A stretch of 64,000 nt of DNA from Symbiodinium natans (lineage: Eukaryota > Sar > Dinophyceae > Suessiales > Symbiodiniaceae): the NCBI GenBank assembly GCA_905221605.1, contig CAJNDS010001580.1, forward strand, positions 1 to 64,000. Reading direction: 5' to 3'. Positions 11,354 through 19,530 of the stretch are shown in pieces. Position 1 is the stretch's first letter. Every line of letters begins with the position of its first letter. A program made the translations under genes and the position numbers. The notes under the pieces were generated by a model. It saw nothing but the letters and a program-made list of their open reading frames with translations, searched no databases and had not been told where the DNA came from.

Positions 11354-11729
11354 GGTTTAGGGCTTATGAAGCTGAAGGTTTCGGTTTTGGGGGGCAGGGG
11401 TTTACGAAACCTAGGGCTGGTGTAGGTATTCGCGGGCAGGGTGGCTTGGGGTTGCTGGTTTTAGGTTCAGGCTTCAACCCGAAAACCCCATTAACAAAAC
11501 AAGAATCTGAAAGCCTTAAGCCCCAAACCCCTGGTGTTTTCATATAGGCTCAGGGCTCAGGGCTCAGGCCTCAGAGCTATCTCAAGTTTATAGGGTTTGG
11601 GGCAAAGATTGGTGGTGCCACTTGCAGTCGCGTGCCCTGAAGGATGCTGGGCCCCTGCAGGATGCTGGGCACACGGCCGAAGACAGCCTCTGCACGGAGG
11701 AGATGGCATTGACGAAGAGAATGACCCGC
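771..11729 (-). CDS. MAK5/DDX24-like DEAD-box RNA helicase, 3' part (motif IV, V, VI and C-terminal tail)
   Basis: Minus-strand exons in order: RVILFVNAISSVQRL (motif IV, 11671-11729); VDVLDLHSKMRQK (9313-9380); DRLKRIERFRKLKDHR (8232-8279); DALLVCTDIAAR (5551-5587); LDVPDVSAVLHFQ (3997-4037, motif V); APRGSEVFVHRSGRTARAGR (3362-3425, motif VI); ETIAFVSPNDIRHWGKAYGP (to 2865). Charged exons between 1.9 and 0.8 kb fit the DDX24/MAK5 tail, including a segment with SWLRRAAEEAE. Every join from 11671 to 2865 keeps frame with AG acceptors and GC or GA donors. The spacing HRSGRTARA then FVSPNDI resembles DDX24 (HRSGRTARA then a short loop). The end of the gene may be beyond the left edge. An RCC1-like gene sits in the 8231-5588 intron. 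Confidence 0.85.
1147..1250 (-). CDS. candidate helicase tail exon
   Basis: Minus strand includes VNLRPKASICEASRLAADLE and KKARAP; an Ala-rich amphipathic stretch like the region after the helicase core in MAK5/DDX24. A homopolymer G run lies just outside (1292-1314). Confidence 0.5.
1399..1488 (-). CDS. candidate helicase tail exon
   Basis: Minus strand reads TLKSQERVEAVPMVPEAINA followed by AKEVQCESL. Flanked by a CCCTAAA tract on the low-coordinate side. Boundaries approximate. Confidence 0.5.
1788..1872 (-). CDS. candidate helicase tail exon
   Basis: Minus strand contains CNLRRALAQVYQAVGVTKEP, open and coding-like, bracketed by telomere-like sequence. Boundaries approximate; assigned to the helicase by order and strand. 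Confidence 0.5.
2790..2865 (-). CDS. helicase exon, after motif VI
   Basis: Reads ETIAFVSPNDIRHWGKAYGP after acceptor GGAAG. The position and the 'SPND......K.Y' pattern parallel the 'GPED......KIY' segment remembered for DDX24. Lower boundary approximate. Confidence 0.7.
3231..3340 (-). repeat. variant tract, ACCCTAATAAA
   Basis: About ten copies of the 11-base unit accctaataaa, one with atataa. An uncommon variant, locally uniform. Confidence 0.9.
3362..3425 (-). CDS. helicase exon, motif VI (HRSGRTARAGR)
   Basis: 64 nt reading APRGSEVFVHRSGRTARAGR then A plus one base. Motif VI arginines (HR.GR.AR) are all present. GA donor at 3361-3360; acceptor CCAG. Joins to GA GAG ACG ATT at 2865 as G-E-T-I-A. 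Confidence 0.88.
3997..4037 (-). CDS. helicase exon, motif V (GLDVPDV)
   Basis: Two bases plus 13 codons, LDVPDVSAVLHFQ, between a CAG acceptor and a GC donor. The phase matches both neighbours. Confidence 0.85.
4457..4590 (+). repeat. telomere-like tract, TTTAGGG
   Basis: About 18 near-perfect TTTAGGG units with two imperfect ones near the end. Lies in the helicase intron 4038-5550. Confidence 0.95.
4767..4913 (-). repeat. telomere-like tract, CCCTAAA (opposite orientation)
   Basis: About 20 units of CCCTAAA, only 180 bp from a TTTAGGG tract of the opposite orientation. Confidence 0.95.
5403..5515 (-). repeat. telomere-like tract, CCCTAAA
   Basis: About 16 perfect units, ending 35 bp from the helicase exon at 5551. 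Confidence 0.95.
5551..5587 (-). CDS. helicase exon, TDIAAR (motif V start)
   Basis: 37 nt: DALLVCTDIAAR plus one base. Acceptor CCGCTAG, GC donor. The one base (G) joins GC CTG of the exon at 4037 to give G-L-D-V-P. The aggcctg at this donor recurs at the next acceptor (4034-4040), a direct repeat around the intron. Confidence 0.85.
6254..7715 (-). CDS. RCC1-repeat protein with N-terminal ubiquitin-like segment; frameshifted
   Basis: RCC1-type repeats fold into beta-propellers; this dinoflagellate version is of unknown function. The start at 7715 is the first Met of a segment (residues about 1-75) with the look of a ubiquitin-like fold (ESGLQSGAALTLQL). About nine repeats of roughly 48 residues follow, each with a DGSVVTWG core and a V.QIQA spacer. 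Near 6916-6919 a copy lacks 11 nt that its neighbour repeat has, so the reading frame shifts; the first frame runs on only to 6813 and the second frame covers 6952-6254 and ends with a normal stop. Either a recent pseudogene, a sequence error, or an unseen splice. Compact and apparently intronless, unlike its neighbours; it lies in the helicase intron 5588-8231 on the same strand. Confidence 0.85.
8232..8279 (-). CDS. helicase exon, RLKRIERF
   Basis: Exactly 16 codons, DRLKRIERFRKLKDHR, between acceptor CACAG and a GC donor. Continues directly from MRQK in frame. Confidence 0.85.
8597..8745. mobile_element. short element, inverted ends tatagggtcctt
   Basis: tatagggtccttaagggagg left and cttcctgaaggaccctata right; a G run and a C run lie just inside and are also complementary. 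One copy only seen in the window. Confidence 0.75.
9142..9248. mobile_element. MITE-like element, third copy
   Basis: ggaggttcatggaactta left, taagtaccaggaac right, with ctgtacttataagcc inside. More diverged. Confidence 0.8.
9313..9380 (-). CDS. helicase exon, LHSKMRQK
   Basis: 68 nt: two bases plus 22 codons, ending VDVLDLHSKMRQK at a GC donor. Acceptor CAGAG. The 'LH..M.QK.RL' block is diagnostic of this helicase group. Confidence 0.8.
9380..9902 (+). repeat. long variant tract, TTTAGGGG
   Basis: Over 500 bp. Starts as TTTAGGG, passes through TCTAGGGG and TGTAGGGG, then about 45 TTTAGGGG units with scattered TTTACGGG and TTTGGGGG. It begins exactly where the helicase exon 9313-9380 ends. 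Confidence 0.95.
11671..11729 (-). CDS. helicase exon with motif IV
   Basis: Starts after acceptor GCGCCAG and reads RVILFVNAISSVQRLSSAV; FVN.I..V.RL is the signature of motif IV in DDX24/MAK5. The donor is probably GC at 11670-11669, within an imperfect duplicate of CCCAGCATCC. Nothing just upstream on the minus strand resembles the expected preceding segment; that is found at 57383. Confidence 0.75.
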
Positions 11730-11780
11730 CTGGCGCTGCAAAAAGCAAGAGACGGCAGGGAGGGGCCTGGCGCACACAAC

Positions 11781-11912
11781 TTGGGGATGTGTCACCCTTA
11801 TACTCACAGTCCTTAATAGGGATTATAGTACCCCCTATTCTAATACCCTAAACCCTAAACCCTAAACCCTAATGCCTATCAAGGACTGTTCGTACAAAGG
11901 GGAACCTCCGAA
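11781..11912. mobile_element. GGGATGTTCCCCC-family element with CCCTAAA insert
   Basis: ttggggatgtgtcaccctta left, caaaggggaacctcc right, agtccttaatagggattata inside; CCCTAAA units at about 11846-11872 sit within it. Confidence 0.7.
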
Positions 11913-12930
11913 CACACAACCCTAACCCTAAAAACAGCCCCCAAAGCCCTGACAACCCTACTCCATAAAGAAGCCCCAAAACTCGAGCAAAACAGCCGAA
12001 ACCGGTTTAGGGTTTAGGGTTTAGGGTCTCAAGTTATGACCCTTAAAGTGACATCGCTCACCATCGCCTTTTGAGACTGACCGTTTCGCAATTGGCCAGT
12101 GAAACAGCTGGGGGGCTTCTTTTGAAGCGGGCTTGGCCGGCGAGCCTTCGATTGAAGGGCGCAGGGCCTTGCGCCTATAGCTGCTCTGCCTGGGTTCTTG
12201 TCAAGAAACTTAAAACTAAGGCTTTAGGGTTTCGGGTTTAAGGTGTACCAGCATAGGGTAACGTCGCGAAAAACCAGCAAACCTCAGCCTAAACCCTATA
12301 CACCCTAGAACGACCACCCCCTCGAGGGGGGGGGGGGGTGTCCCCCCCCCCCCCCTAAAAAATAGGTACCCGTACCTTTTCCGTTTTTTTTGATGTTGGG
12401 GGGGGGGGACCACTCTGACAAGAGCACATGTCTGGAAGATGTACACACTACAAAAAGGATCTTAAGAAAGGACACTCTCACAGCGTCCATGAGCGCATTT
12501 ATCCAGAAAGGCAAAGAGCTCGTTTTTTTCAACCGCGCGATCTCTGTCTCACAGAGATGGTGTGTGTGAGAAGCCCTGAGTTCGACCCCAAACCCCAAAG
12601 CACATCGGACGTATGCGGCGCAGACCCTCTTTATGTACATTTTTACTTCTACAGTGCCCGAACACGGCATCAGTGTCCCTTTGCAATGGCCCGATGTGTG
12701 AGAAACAGGCACCGGCTTATGTGACGAAGTGAAAGCAGTACTCTCGCAGCCTACGCCCTACGGCTTCCCTAACCGACTCTGAACGTCACAGTTGTCGGTG
12801 CCACACGCACAACGTTTCGCAGCCATTCCAGCATTTTCGTCTTGGAGTTGTCGCCTCAGCAGGACAAGGCACAGGGACACTGTACTCACTGGACTTCTAC
12901 ACGGGGCTGAGGATTAAAGGACCACCTAAT

Positions 12931-13479
12931 TCATGCAAAGCGTCTCTTCGGCAGCAGCTGCATGAGTTGGTTGTGCACCTGTGAACTGAACCGCCATCCC
13001 TGAACATCCTTCAGGATTTGAAGGAAGTAAGCCGGAACGCGCGAGACGATGTCCTTCCACTGGTGTTTCTCTTTGCCCAGCCAGACGGTTCCATCCGCCT
13101 GGGTGAAATCAAGCCCCTTGTCTTTGTAGCAATTCAGCAGGCCTGCCATGAACTTCTCCACGGAGTCCGTGAGGCTTCTTCTCTGAAAGCTCATGGCGCT
13201 GAATGTCATCTGCGAAGTTTCCTCCGGATTCGTATTCTGCGGTGGCGCATCTTCGTGCTCGTCCTCTTTCAGGCAGGGTAGCTTCACCTTGCCTCCCTTA
13301 ACCCTCTCTGGGGCTGCGTTGGCCTTGTCAGACAAGAACACATGGAGGCGCAGAGCTGAGGCATGGGTGGCCCTTGTCGTGAGCTCTCCGGCAACGGAGT
13401 TCACAGGATCGAGGAGGAGCGGGATACTCTGCCATCGCCAACACACAAGGGACAGGAGCGGGAATTGATATAGCCCCAA
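12931..13479 (-). CDS. hypothetical protein, 182 aa
   Basis: Uninterrupted minus-strand ORF, start ATG at 13479. Not recognised. Features: a possible hydrophobic N-terminus (LYQFPLLSLVCW), a charged middle (LKEDEHEDAPPQN), and a C-terminal part with FTQADGTVWLGKEKHQWKDI and PAYFLQILKDVQGW that looks like a folded domain. It lies in the 45.6 kb gap between the helicase halves. There are no telomere-like repeats inside it, unlike the surrounding DNA. Confidence 0.55.
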   Translation of the reverse strand: MGLYQFPLLSLVCWRWQSIPLLLDPVNSVAGELTTRATHASALRLHVFLSDKANAAPERVKGGKVKLPCLKEDEHEDAPPQNTNPEETSQMTFSAMSFQRRSLTDSVEKFMAGLLNCYKDKGLDFTQADGTVWLGKEKHQWKDIVSRVPAYFLQILKDVQGWRFSSQVHNQLMQLLPKRRFA

Positions 13480-13870
13480 GTGACTACAAAGACCATTGTT
13501 GTCAAGGTGATGCCGTCACGATCTCGAGCTGACTCTGCCCTCGCACTCTCCCCTCTGTCATGAACCTGCCAAACGCGGCGGCAGAGTGGCATCACTGGTC
13601 ATTCACGGCAACACAGGCAATAACGCAATAGAGATCTGTTTGAACAGGACATCGTGTGGCAATTCGACAACGCCGGTGTAGCCTCCGTGGTGTCTGTTGA
13701 AGCAGCAAGCGCCGCTAGATAGGCTGACATGGGTTGCGCACGCCAGCCACGGCATCTGCGCGGCACGGTGTACTCCAGGGCCACGCGTGACATGTTTGGG
13801 CTGTCCTTGGACTACATGTTTAGAGCCACTACTGAGCCCTTTTTTTTTTTTTTTCATTTATAGCCGCCAT

Positions 13871-14330
13871 GGTCACTCTCACAGCGACTTCCTTTCTGCG
13901 ACTACTAGATTTTTATAGCCGCCCTTGTCACTCTCACAGCGACTTCTTTTCTTGTTAGAGCACATTCACTGCCGCTGCAGAGCGGCTTGGCACTCTCACA
14001 GCGCCTTCCTTTTTTTTTCTCCACTATTTTTTTTTTGCCGGCCTGGTCACTCTCACAGCGACTTCTTTTCTGCGACTAAATTGTCAGAGCGCATTCACTG
14101 CCATTTCACAGCGGCCTTGGCACTCTCACAGCGCCTTCCTTTTTTCTCGATTGGATTTGTCAAGCCGGCCTCTGTCACTCTCACAGCGACTTCTTTTCTG
14201 CGACTGACTTCTAGAGCCACGTCACTGCCACTTCACAGCGGCTAACTCTCACAGTGACTTCTTTTCCGCCACTAGTCTTTTAGAGCCACTTCCCTGCCAC
14301 TTCACAGCGGCCGCGGCACTATCACAGCGC
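13871..14330. repeat. degenerate tandem repeat, CACTCTCACAGCGACTTC
   Basis: About eight copies of a unit holding CACTCTCACAGCG(A/C)CTTC(C/T)TTT, alternating with a second module containing CACTGCC..TTCACAGCGG. The two alternate at a spacing of roughly 50-110 bases. No telomere-like repeats within. Function unknown; short ORFs across it are by-products of the repeat. Confidence 0.75.
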
Positions 14331-14407
14331 CGTATTCAAATGATGCAGAACAACAAACACTATCTACCGCAGTCCTACAAAAATCCTACAACACCACGCA
14401 CACACGC

Positions 14408-14815
14408 TTAAGCTACACGCCCAGTGAGCCGCCCGCCCTGCCTCGCGCAGCCTCCTGCGCTTCCAAGCCGGGTCCTGCGGCTATGAACACGTCGAGCGAA
14501 ACAGCGACACCAATCCAAGGCAGACTCATGTCCTGCTCGGGCGTGTAAGTGATACGAAGCGGAGGCACCTCGCTTGAGACGCTGCCGAGACATGAAACGC
14601 ATGTCATACTTCAAGGACATCCACGGCCTGCCTGCACACCAACTTCTGACGACCACAGCAGGGCCTGGAAACAAAACAACTCCCGTGAGGTATGCTAGGG
14701 AATCCAAAGCGAGATCAAGCAGCCTTGGGGTGGCTGTCGAACTGGCGCTTGGTGCTGCCATCTTCGTTGAGGTAGTGCCAGTAATCTCAGATGGGAGGCG
14801 GGAACAAAGCTGCAA
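14408..14815 (-). CDS. weak ORF, 135 aa
   Basis: A 135-codon minus-strand ORF (start 14815), with an alternative overlapping minus frame at 14413-14607 that reads more like protein (VPPLRITYTPEQDMSLPW). A frame switch or small intron between them is possible. No family recognised; it sits just beside the 13871-14330 repeat block. Confidence 0.25.
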   Translation of the reverse strand: MQLCSRLPSEITGTTSTKMAAPSASSTATPRLLDLALDSLAYLTGVVLFPGPAVVVRSWCAGRPWMSLKYDMRFMSRQRLKRGASASYHLHARAGHESALDWCRCFARRVHSRRTRLGSAGGCARQGGRLTGRVA

Positions 14816-16518
14816 AATTTACAAAAGAGCACTCAAAGAGCGTCACGTCAGCTTCTGGACTTGTCTAGTCGAGACGCAGTCCTTCCGCTCCTTCGGCGTC
14901 CCCACATTCTTGTGTCTGCACTCGATCCCCCACATGGCGTGCACTGTACTATTGGCGCACTGGCGTGCGCAAGCAGGACTCACAAAAAGGCCCCCAAATT
15001 GCCTAGGCCTAGAAGGACCACTGTCTGCACTGTGCTGCGCTGCTGCGCCACACTTGCGCTACCCTGCTGCTGCTGTCTGCGGCTGAGACATGCTGCACTA
15101 CTGCGCACTTATGCTGGCGACTTGCTGCTATGAAAACCCCTCGCACTGTCTGGCCTCTACGGGCGGCAGCGAGATCAGACAGACATGACATGGATATGCA
15201 ACTTCTGCGCGTGACTGCCCAATGGACGCCCAGGCACCACTCCGGTACCTATTTCTTCCCCCCCCCCCCCCACTCTGACAAAATAGGTCCCGGAAATAGG
15301 TGGCACTCAGAGTAGCCCCCCCCTCCCCAGTACCATTACGAGGGGGGGGCCCTACCCTAGAAACCCTAACCCTAACCCTAAACCCTAAACCCTAAACCCT
15401 AAACCCTAAACCCTAAACCCTAAACATACCAAGAACCCAGCGGCAGGCCCACGCGGGAGCCCTAAGCCGCACCCCGTGGCCTTCGCCAGTGGAGGCGCCC
15501 TGGCCGCCGCGGAAGCTCTTAGCGTCGTGCACGGGGACTCTGAAGGGTCCGACTGCCGAGCTCGTAGAGGGTTTAGGGTTTCGGGTATAAGGTTTCGGGT
15601 ATAGGGGTTTTTTAGGGTTTGGGGATTTAGGGTTTAGGGATCTAGGGTTTTTAGCCGTTTTAGCCTCCAAAAGAACTAGAGAAGTGAACTCAGCCCTAAA
15701 CGTGGGGAGGGCTTGCTGGCTGAAGTTGTTTCTAGGGTCGGAATAGTCGTCGAGCTCCCAGTCCTCATCTTTTGAAAGTCAGAGTGGTTCCGGGAAGCTG
15801 AATTCAGCAGGGTCTGCCAGACTCTGCACCCACAAAGCCCCAAGCCCCAAGACCAAAATCAATGCGGAAGTCTTACTTTTCCCCATTGGAGCAGACCTGC
15901 TTAAACGGCGGCAATGTACTCAGAAGCACTGCAGCACATTCTGAGACGTAGCATGGCGGACGACGTCGCCGAACACACTTGGGGGCGGACTTCTTGCCCT
16001 CATGTTGGAACGACGGGGAATTCTATATCGAGATGGGTAATTACCGTATAGTTAATTAAGCATCATCGAGAGTCCCTTCCAGCATCCCTAAGGTAACCCC
16101 CATCCCTAACCCCTAAACCCTAAACCCTAAACGCCTATCACCCCAAGGCTGAGGCTACGAACTGCAGTGCCTCTGATGGCAGGGAAGAGCCAAGGAAGCA
16201 GCATGTCCCTGCAAAATAAGATCCAAATTCGTGGTGCCCAGTTTAGACTGGTGCACAACCCTAGGAAAGAAGTACTCGAGACCAGGGCCCCAAAAGGCTA
16301 GGCTTAGGGTTTGTAAAGGCTTAGGGGTTGTGGTCTGAGCCTAGGGCTTAGGGCTTAGGGTTAAGGGTTTAGGGTTTAGGGTCCAGGTTCCAGGTAGAGA
16401 GCCTAGCTTACTATTCGGGGGCCCGGGCCAACACCATTAGACATTCGACCACCTGGCCAGCAGCGGGCAGTCAAACTTCTTGGCCAGCCTTGCAAACCTC
16501 AGACTTCGGTTCTAAGGC

Positions 16519-16664
16519 CTACTTGGAGGTTCATGGTACTTAGTAACCAATTTTGACTCTACTTATAAGCCACATACAACGCCCTTAAGTGCCCTCATAT
16601 GGTTGCAAGTACAGCTAGAAGTACAGTTAAACTTGGTTGGTAAGTACCATGAACCTCCAAGTAG
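16519..16664. mobile_element. MITE-like element, perfect 24-bp inverted ends
   Basis: The first 24 bases (ctacttggaggttcatgg...) are the exact reverse complement of the last 24. 146 bp, no ORF, so non-autonomous. Internal gtacagttaaacttgg and ctgtacttataagcc-like parts recur in the copies at 9142 and 17031. Confidence 0.9.
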
Positions 16665-17030
16665 GGGTGCAGGGTTTAGGGCTTAGGGTTTAGGTGGGGT
16701 TTTCGGGCTTTGGGGATTTGGGCTTGGGGTTCTTGGACTTTTTGAACCCCCTGATCTGAAACCACAATCACACTGCTGGCAGCGGGGACCCTAGACCCTA
16801 AACGCTAAACCCTAATCTCTAAACCCTCAACCCTTGCCCCTAAACCCTAAACCCTAAACCCTAAACCCTAAACCCTAAACCCTAAACCGGGGGGGGGGGG
16901 TGTGAGTCTTGGCCAGACATGCGCGACTCAGCTTCGGCAACTAGCACCCATGCTCTTGCGTATATCATCGACGCTCTATTGCTCTGTCATGCTAGCACCG
17001 CTACTGAAAACAAGTAACGCTGTTATTGCT

Positions 17031-17162
17031 ACTTGGAGTTTCATGGTACTTGTTAACCATTTATGACTGTACTTATAACCGTATCACCACATTATGGCAC
17101 TTAAGGAGCTTTTCAGTGGGTTAGAAGTACAGCTATGATTGGTCAGTAAGTACCATGAACCT
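17031..17162. mobile_element. MITE-like element, second copy
   Basis: acttggagtttcatggtact left, agtaagtaccatgaacct right. Same family as 16519-16664, only about 370 bp away. Confidence 0.85.
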
Positions 17163-18068
17163 GCCCTTGTCACGAATGTTGCTTCTTCAAGTAGCACAGC
17201 TAGTACTAGTAGCCACATCCTGCAGGGTTCTGGGTTGACCCTGGGCCTTCAAGAGGCCCAGAACCCCAACACACTAAACACACACTAAACAGTCCCAAGC
17301 CTCAAGCCTCCAAACTCCAAACCCGGAGCGCACGACTCTTAAGTTCAGGGTTCAGGGTTCGTGGGCTTCGGGTATTTCCCACGGCTTTGGGGTTGTTACG
17401 CTCTAAGCCCTAAACCCTAAGCCGTACCTAAAGCCTAAACCCTAAACCCGAAACCCTTAAAAAAAACCCTAAACCCTAATAAACCCTAATAAACCCTACT
17501 AAACCTCAATAAACCCTAATAAACCCTGATAAACCCTAATAAACCCTAATAAACCCTCAAAAAAACCCTCCCGAAACCCGCGGGGTTCAGGCCTGGGATC
17601 CAGCTCGGCTCCTACGCCTCTTGGCTGCTGGATGCCTCCGGGCAGATGCCGCCGATCGCCTGCAAAGCTGAGGGCATCAGCCAAGGCTACTAGGGGATAT
17701 GAAGTAGGGTATATATATATATATATTACTTGTACCCCCAAAAGGACACCAGGTATATACACTCACCAATATTAAAAAGGAACCGTATATACACTCACCA
17801 AAAACAGAAATATAAACCCTGCTTCATATGATTAGGGGGACCCTTGGGGATATAGACCCCCTGAATAAGGTCCCTGCTTAAGAGAGCCAGAAGGTTCCCG
17901 TTTAAGGGTCCACCTTGTCCTACCTAGGAGCTACTACTTGCTTAGGAATCCCCCCAAAATCCCCAAAAGATTAATCCTCCTTACAAGGGCAAGATAGGGA
18001 TTTTGCGTGAATGTTTGGGGGGGGTTCTTTTGCAAAGAGTAGAAGGTTGATCCCCTTGTACCTTTATC

Positions 18069-18173
18069 ACTTGGGATGTTCCCCCTTATACGACTAGTCC
18101 TGAATTGGGGGCTTATACTACCCCTGTTATTTTCCCTATGAAGGACTTTAGTACAAGGGGGAACATCCCAAGT
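18069..18173. mobile_element. MITE-like element, GGGATGTTCCCCCTTATA family
   Basis: Inverted ends acttgggatgttcccccttа-type: acttgggatgttcccc at the left and ggggaacatcccaagt at the right. Interior agtcctgaattggggg... and ctatgaaggacttta. No ORF. Confidence 0.85.
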
Positions 18174-18512
18174 TACCGCAATGTTGGAAGTGCTTATTGG
18201 AGGCAACTCCCCCCCCCTCCCCCGGCGCCCGCCGAGACAGTCTCCTCCAAGACGCGCTGCTACGTTTCGCACAAGGCTCCTACTAGAAAGCAACCCCGCA
18301 ACCGTAACATTATCTCTGCTAATTATATCCCCAGATATAGTGATCTTGAAAACCGTTTTTATGGGGGGTATATCCGGAGGCATCAGGCTTCTCCTGAGGA
18401 GGTCAAGTAGGGTGTGGGCCTCTCAAGGGCTGCCCTGACTTTGGCTAGCCAGATGGCAGAAAAAATAGATAGAGGCATTGGATAGATCAGCAGATGCAGA
18501 CACAGCAAGCTT

Positions 18513-18632
18513 AAACCCTAAACCCTAAACCCTAAACCCTAAACCCTAAACCCTAAACCCTAAACCCTAAACCCTAAACCCTAAACCCTAAACCCTAAAC
18601 CCTAAACCCTAAACCCTAAACCCTAAACCCTA
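18513..18632 (-). repeat. telomere-like tract, CCCTAAA
   Basis: About 17 perfect units. Confidence 0.95.
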
Positions 18633-18945
18633 AGCTGAAAAACCCTTTTTGAGGATTAGGGTTGGACAAATGGGCGCCTCCAGGATCATGTCCGCGCTTG
18701 GACGCACCTTGGGCGACAGTCCTCAGCATGATTGGAGGCAGAACTGGGCTCTGGCTGAGAAAACTGAAGAGAAGTGATACTAGACATGATACAAGTACCC
18801 TTATTAAAGAAAACTGAAGAGAACTTGTTGAAGACAAAAAACCAGGAAAGGTTTGAGGTTGAGGGGTTTCTGAAGATGTGGAGACGAAAAAAAGCGTGGT
18901 GGCGCTGTGGGCTCCAGGTCGCCAGAACCCTCAAAGATTCTTAGG

Positions 18946-19057
18946 CTTGGTAGCCCACTAACCATATTATAATAAGGGCACCCTTTTTTTGGTTGGTTAC
19001 TTTATAAGGGAATCCAGAGCGAAAAAAAAGGGTAAAGGGTACCACTGGGCTACCAAG
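18946..19057. mobile_element. GTAGCCCAGT-family element
   Basis: Near-perfect inverted ends: cttggtagcccactaacc and accactgggctaccaag; interior attataataagggcaccc. Same family as introns 52390-52493 and 54212-54475. Confidence 0.8.
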
Positions 19058-19419
19058 TAGGGAAAAGCCGGGACAGGTTTTTTTCGTTGCGGGTCTAGCT
19101 TCTTCGGCAAATATCCCAGGGGCCTCCAATGGTCCAAAGCCCCCTTAGGCCTTTCAGGGCCCACCAAACCGCTTAGGGCCCCAGGTTGTGGGGGGAGAGG
19201 GGGGGCGGGGGGCCTTGCCTTCCAAGCACCCGGTTTCTGCCAGCACGGACATCTCGCACCCTCCAGGTTTCGTTCAGTACGATCCCCAAGCCCTTTAATG
19301 TTTAAGCCCCGCGATGCCTTTCAAAGCTCAACAGCCCTCAACCCGTTTAAGGCCTTTAAACGCTTAAAAAGCCCGGCAAAGCTTCTGGCAAACCCATTGA
19401 AGCCGCGTCAAGTGCGACA

Positions 19420-19530
19420 TCGAAAGCACAAAAATCGTTGCAACCCAAGTTGCGGAGGCAAGCGCCGATCAGCACGCGAGCCCGTGGATCCGTCCTCTCC
19501 GGGACAGAGGGGCCCCGGCGCTTCACCTTG
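19420..19530 (-). CDS. kinase exon, alphaH region
   Basis: Reads RGPSVPERTDPRARVLIGAC then LRNLGC; 'RP.vP...dp....LI..C' is the usual end of a TKL/tyrosine-type kinase domain. Confidence 0.65.

Larger units (their letters stand above)
14816..19200. other. gene-poor stretch
   Basis: Holds telomere-like tracts (15365-15425, 16830-16890, 18513-18632), two MITE copies (16519, 17031), one at 18069 and the introner at 18946. One GC-rich unique island, 15430-15570, is open on both strands (plus FASGGALAAAEALSVVHG; minus FRVPVHDAKSFRGGQ) and could be an exon of unknown gene. No other coding signal seen. Confidence 0.5.

Noticed and set aside
12540-12600. A tRNA-like stretch (gagttcgacccc)
   Set aside because: A T-loop-like motif is present but no matching acceptor, D or anticodon stems could be drawn.
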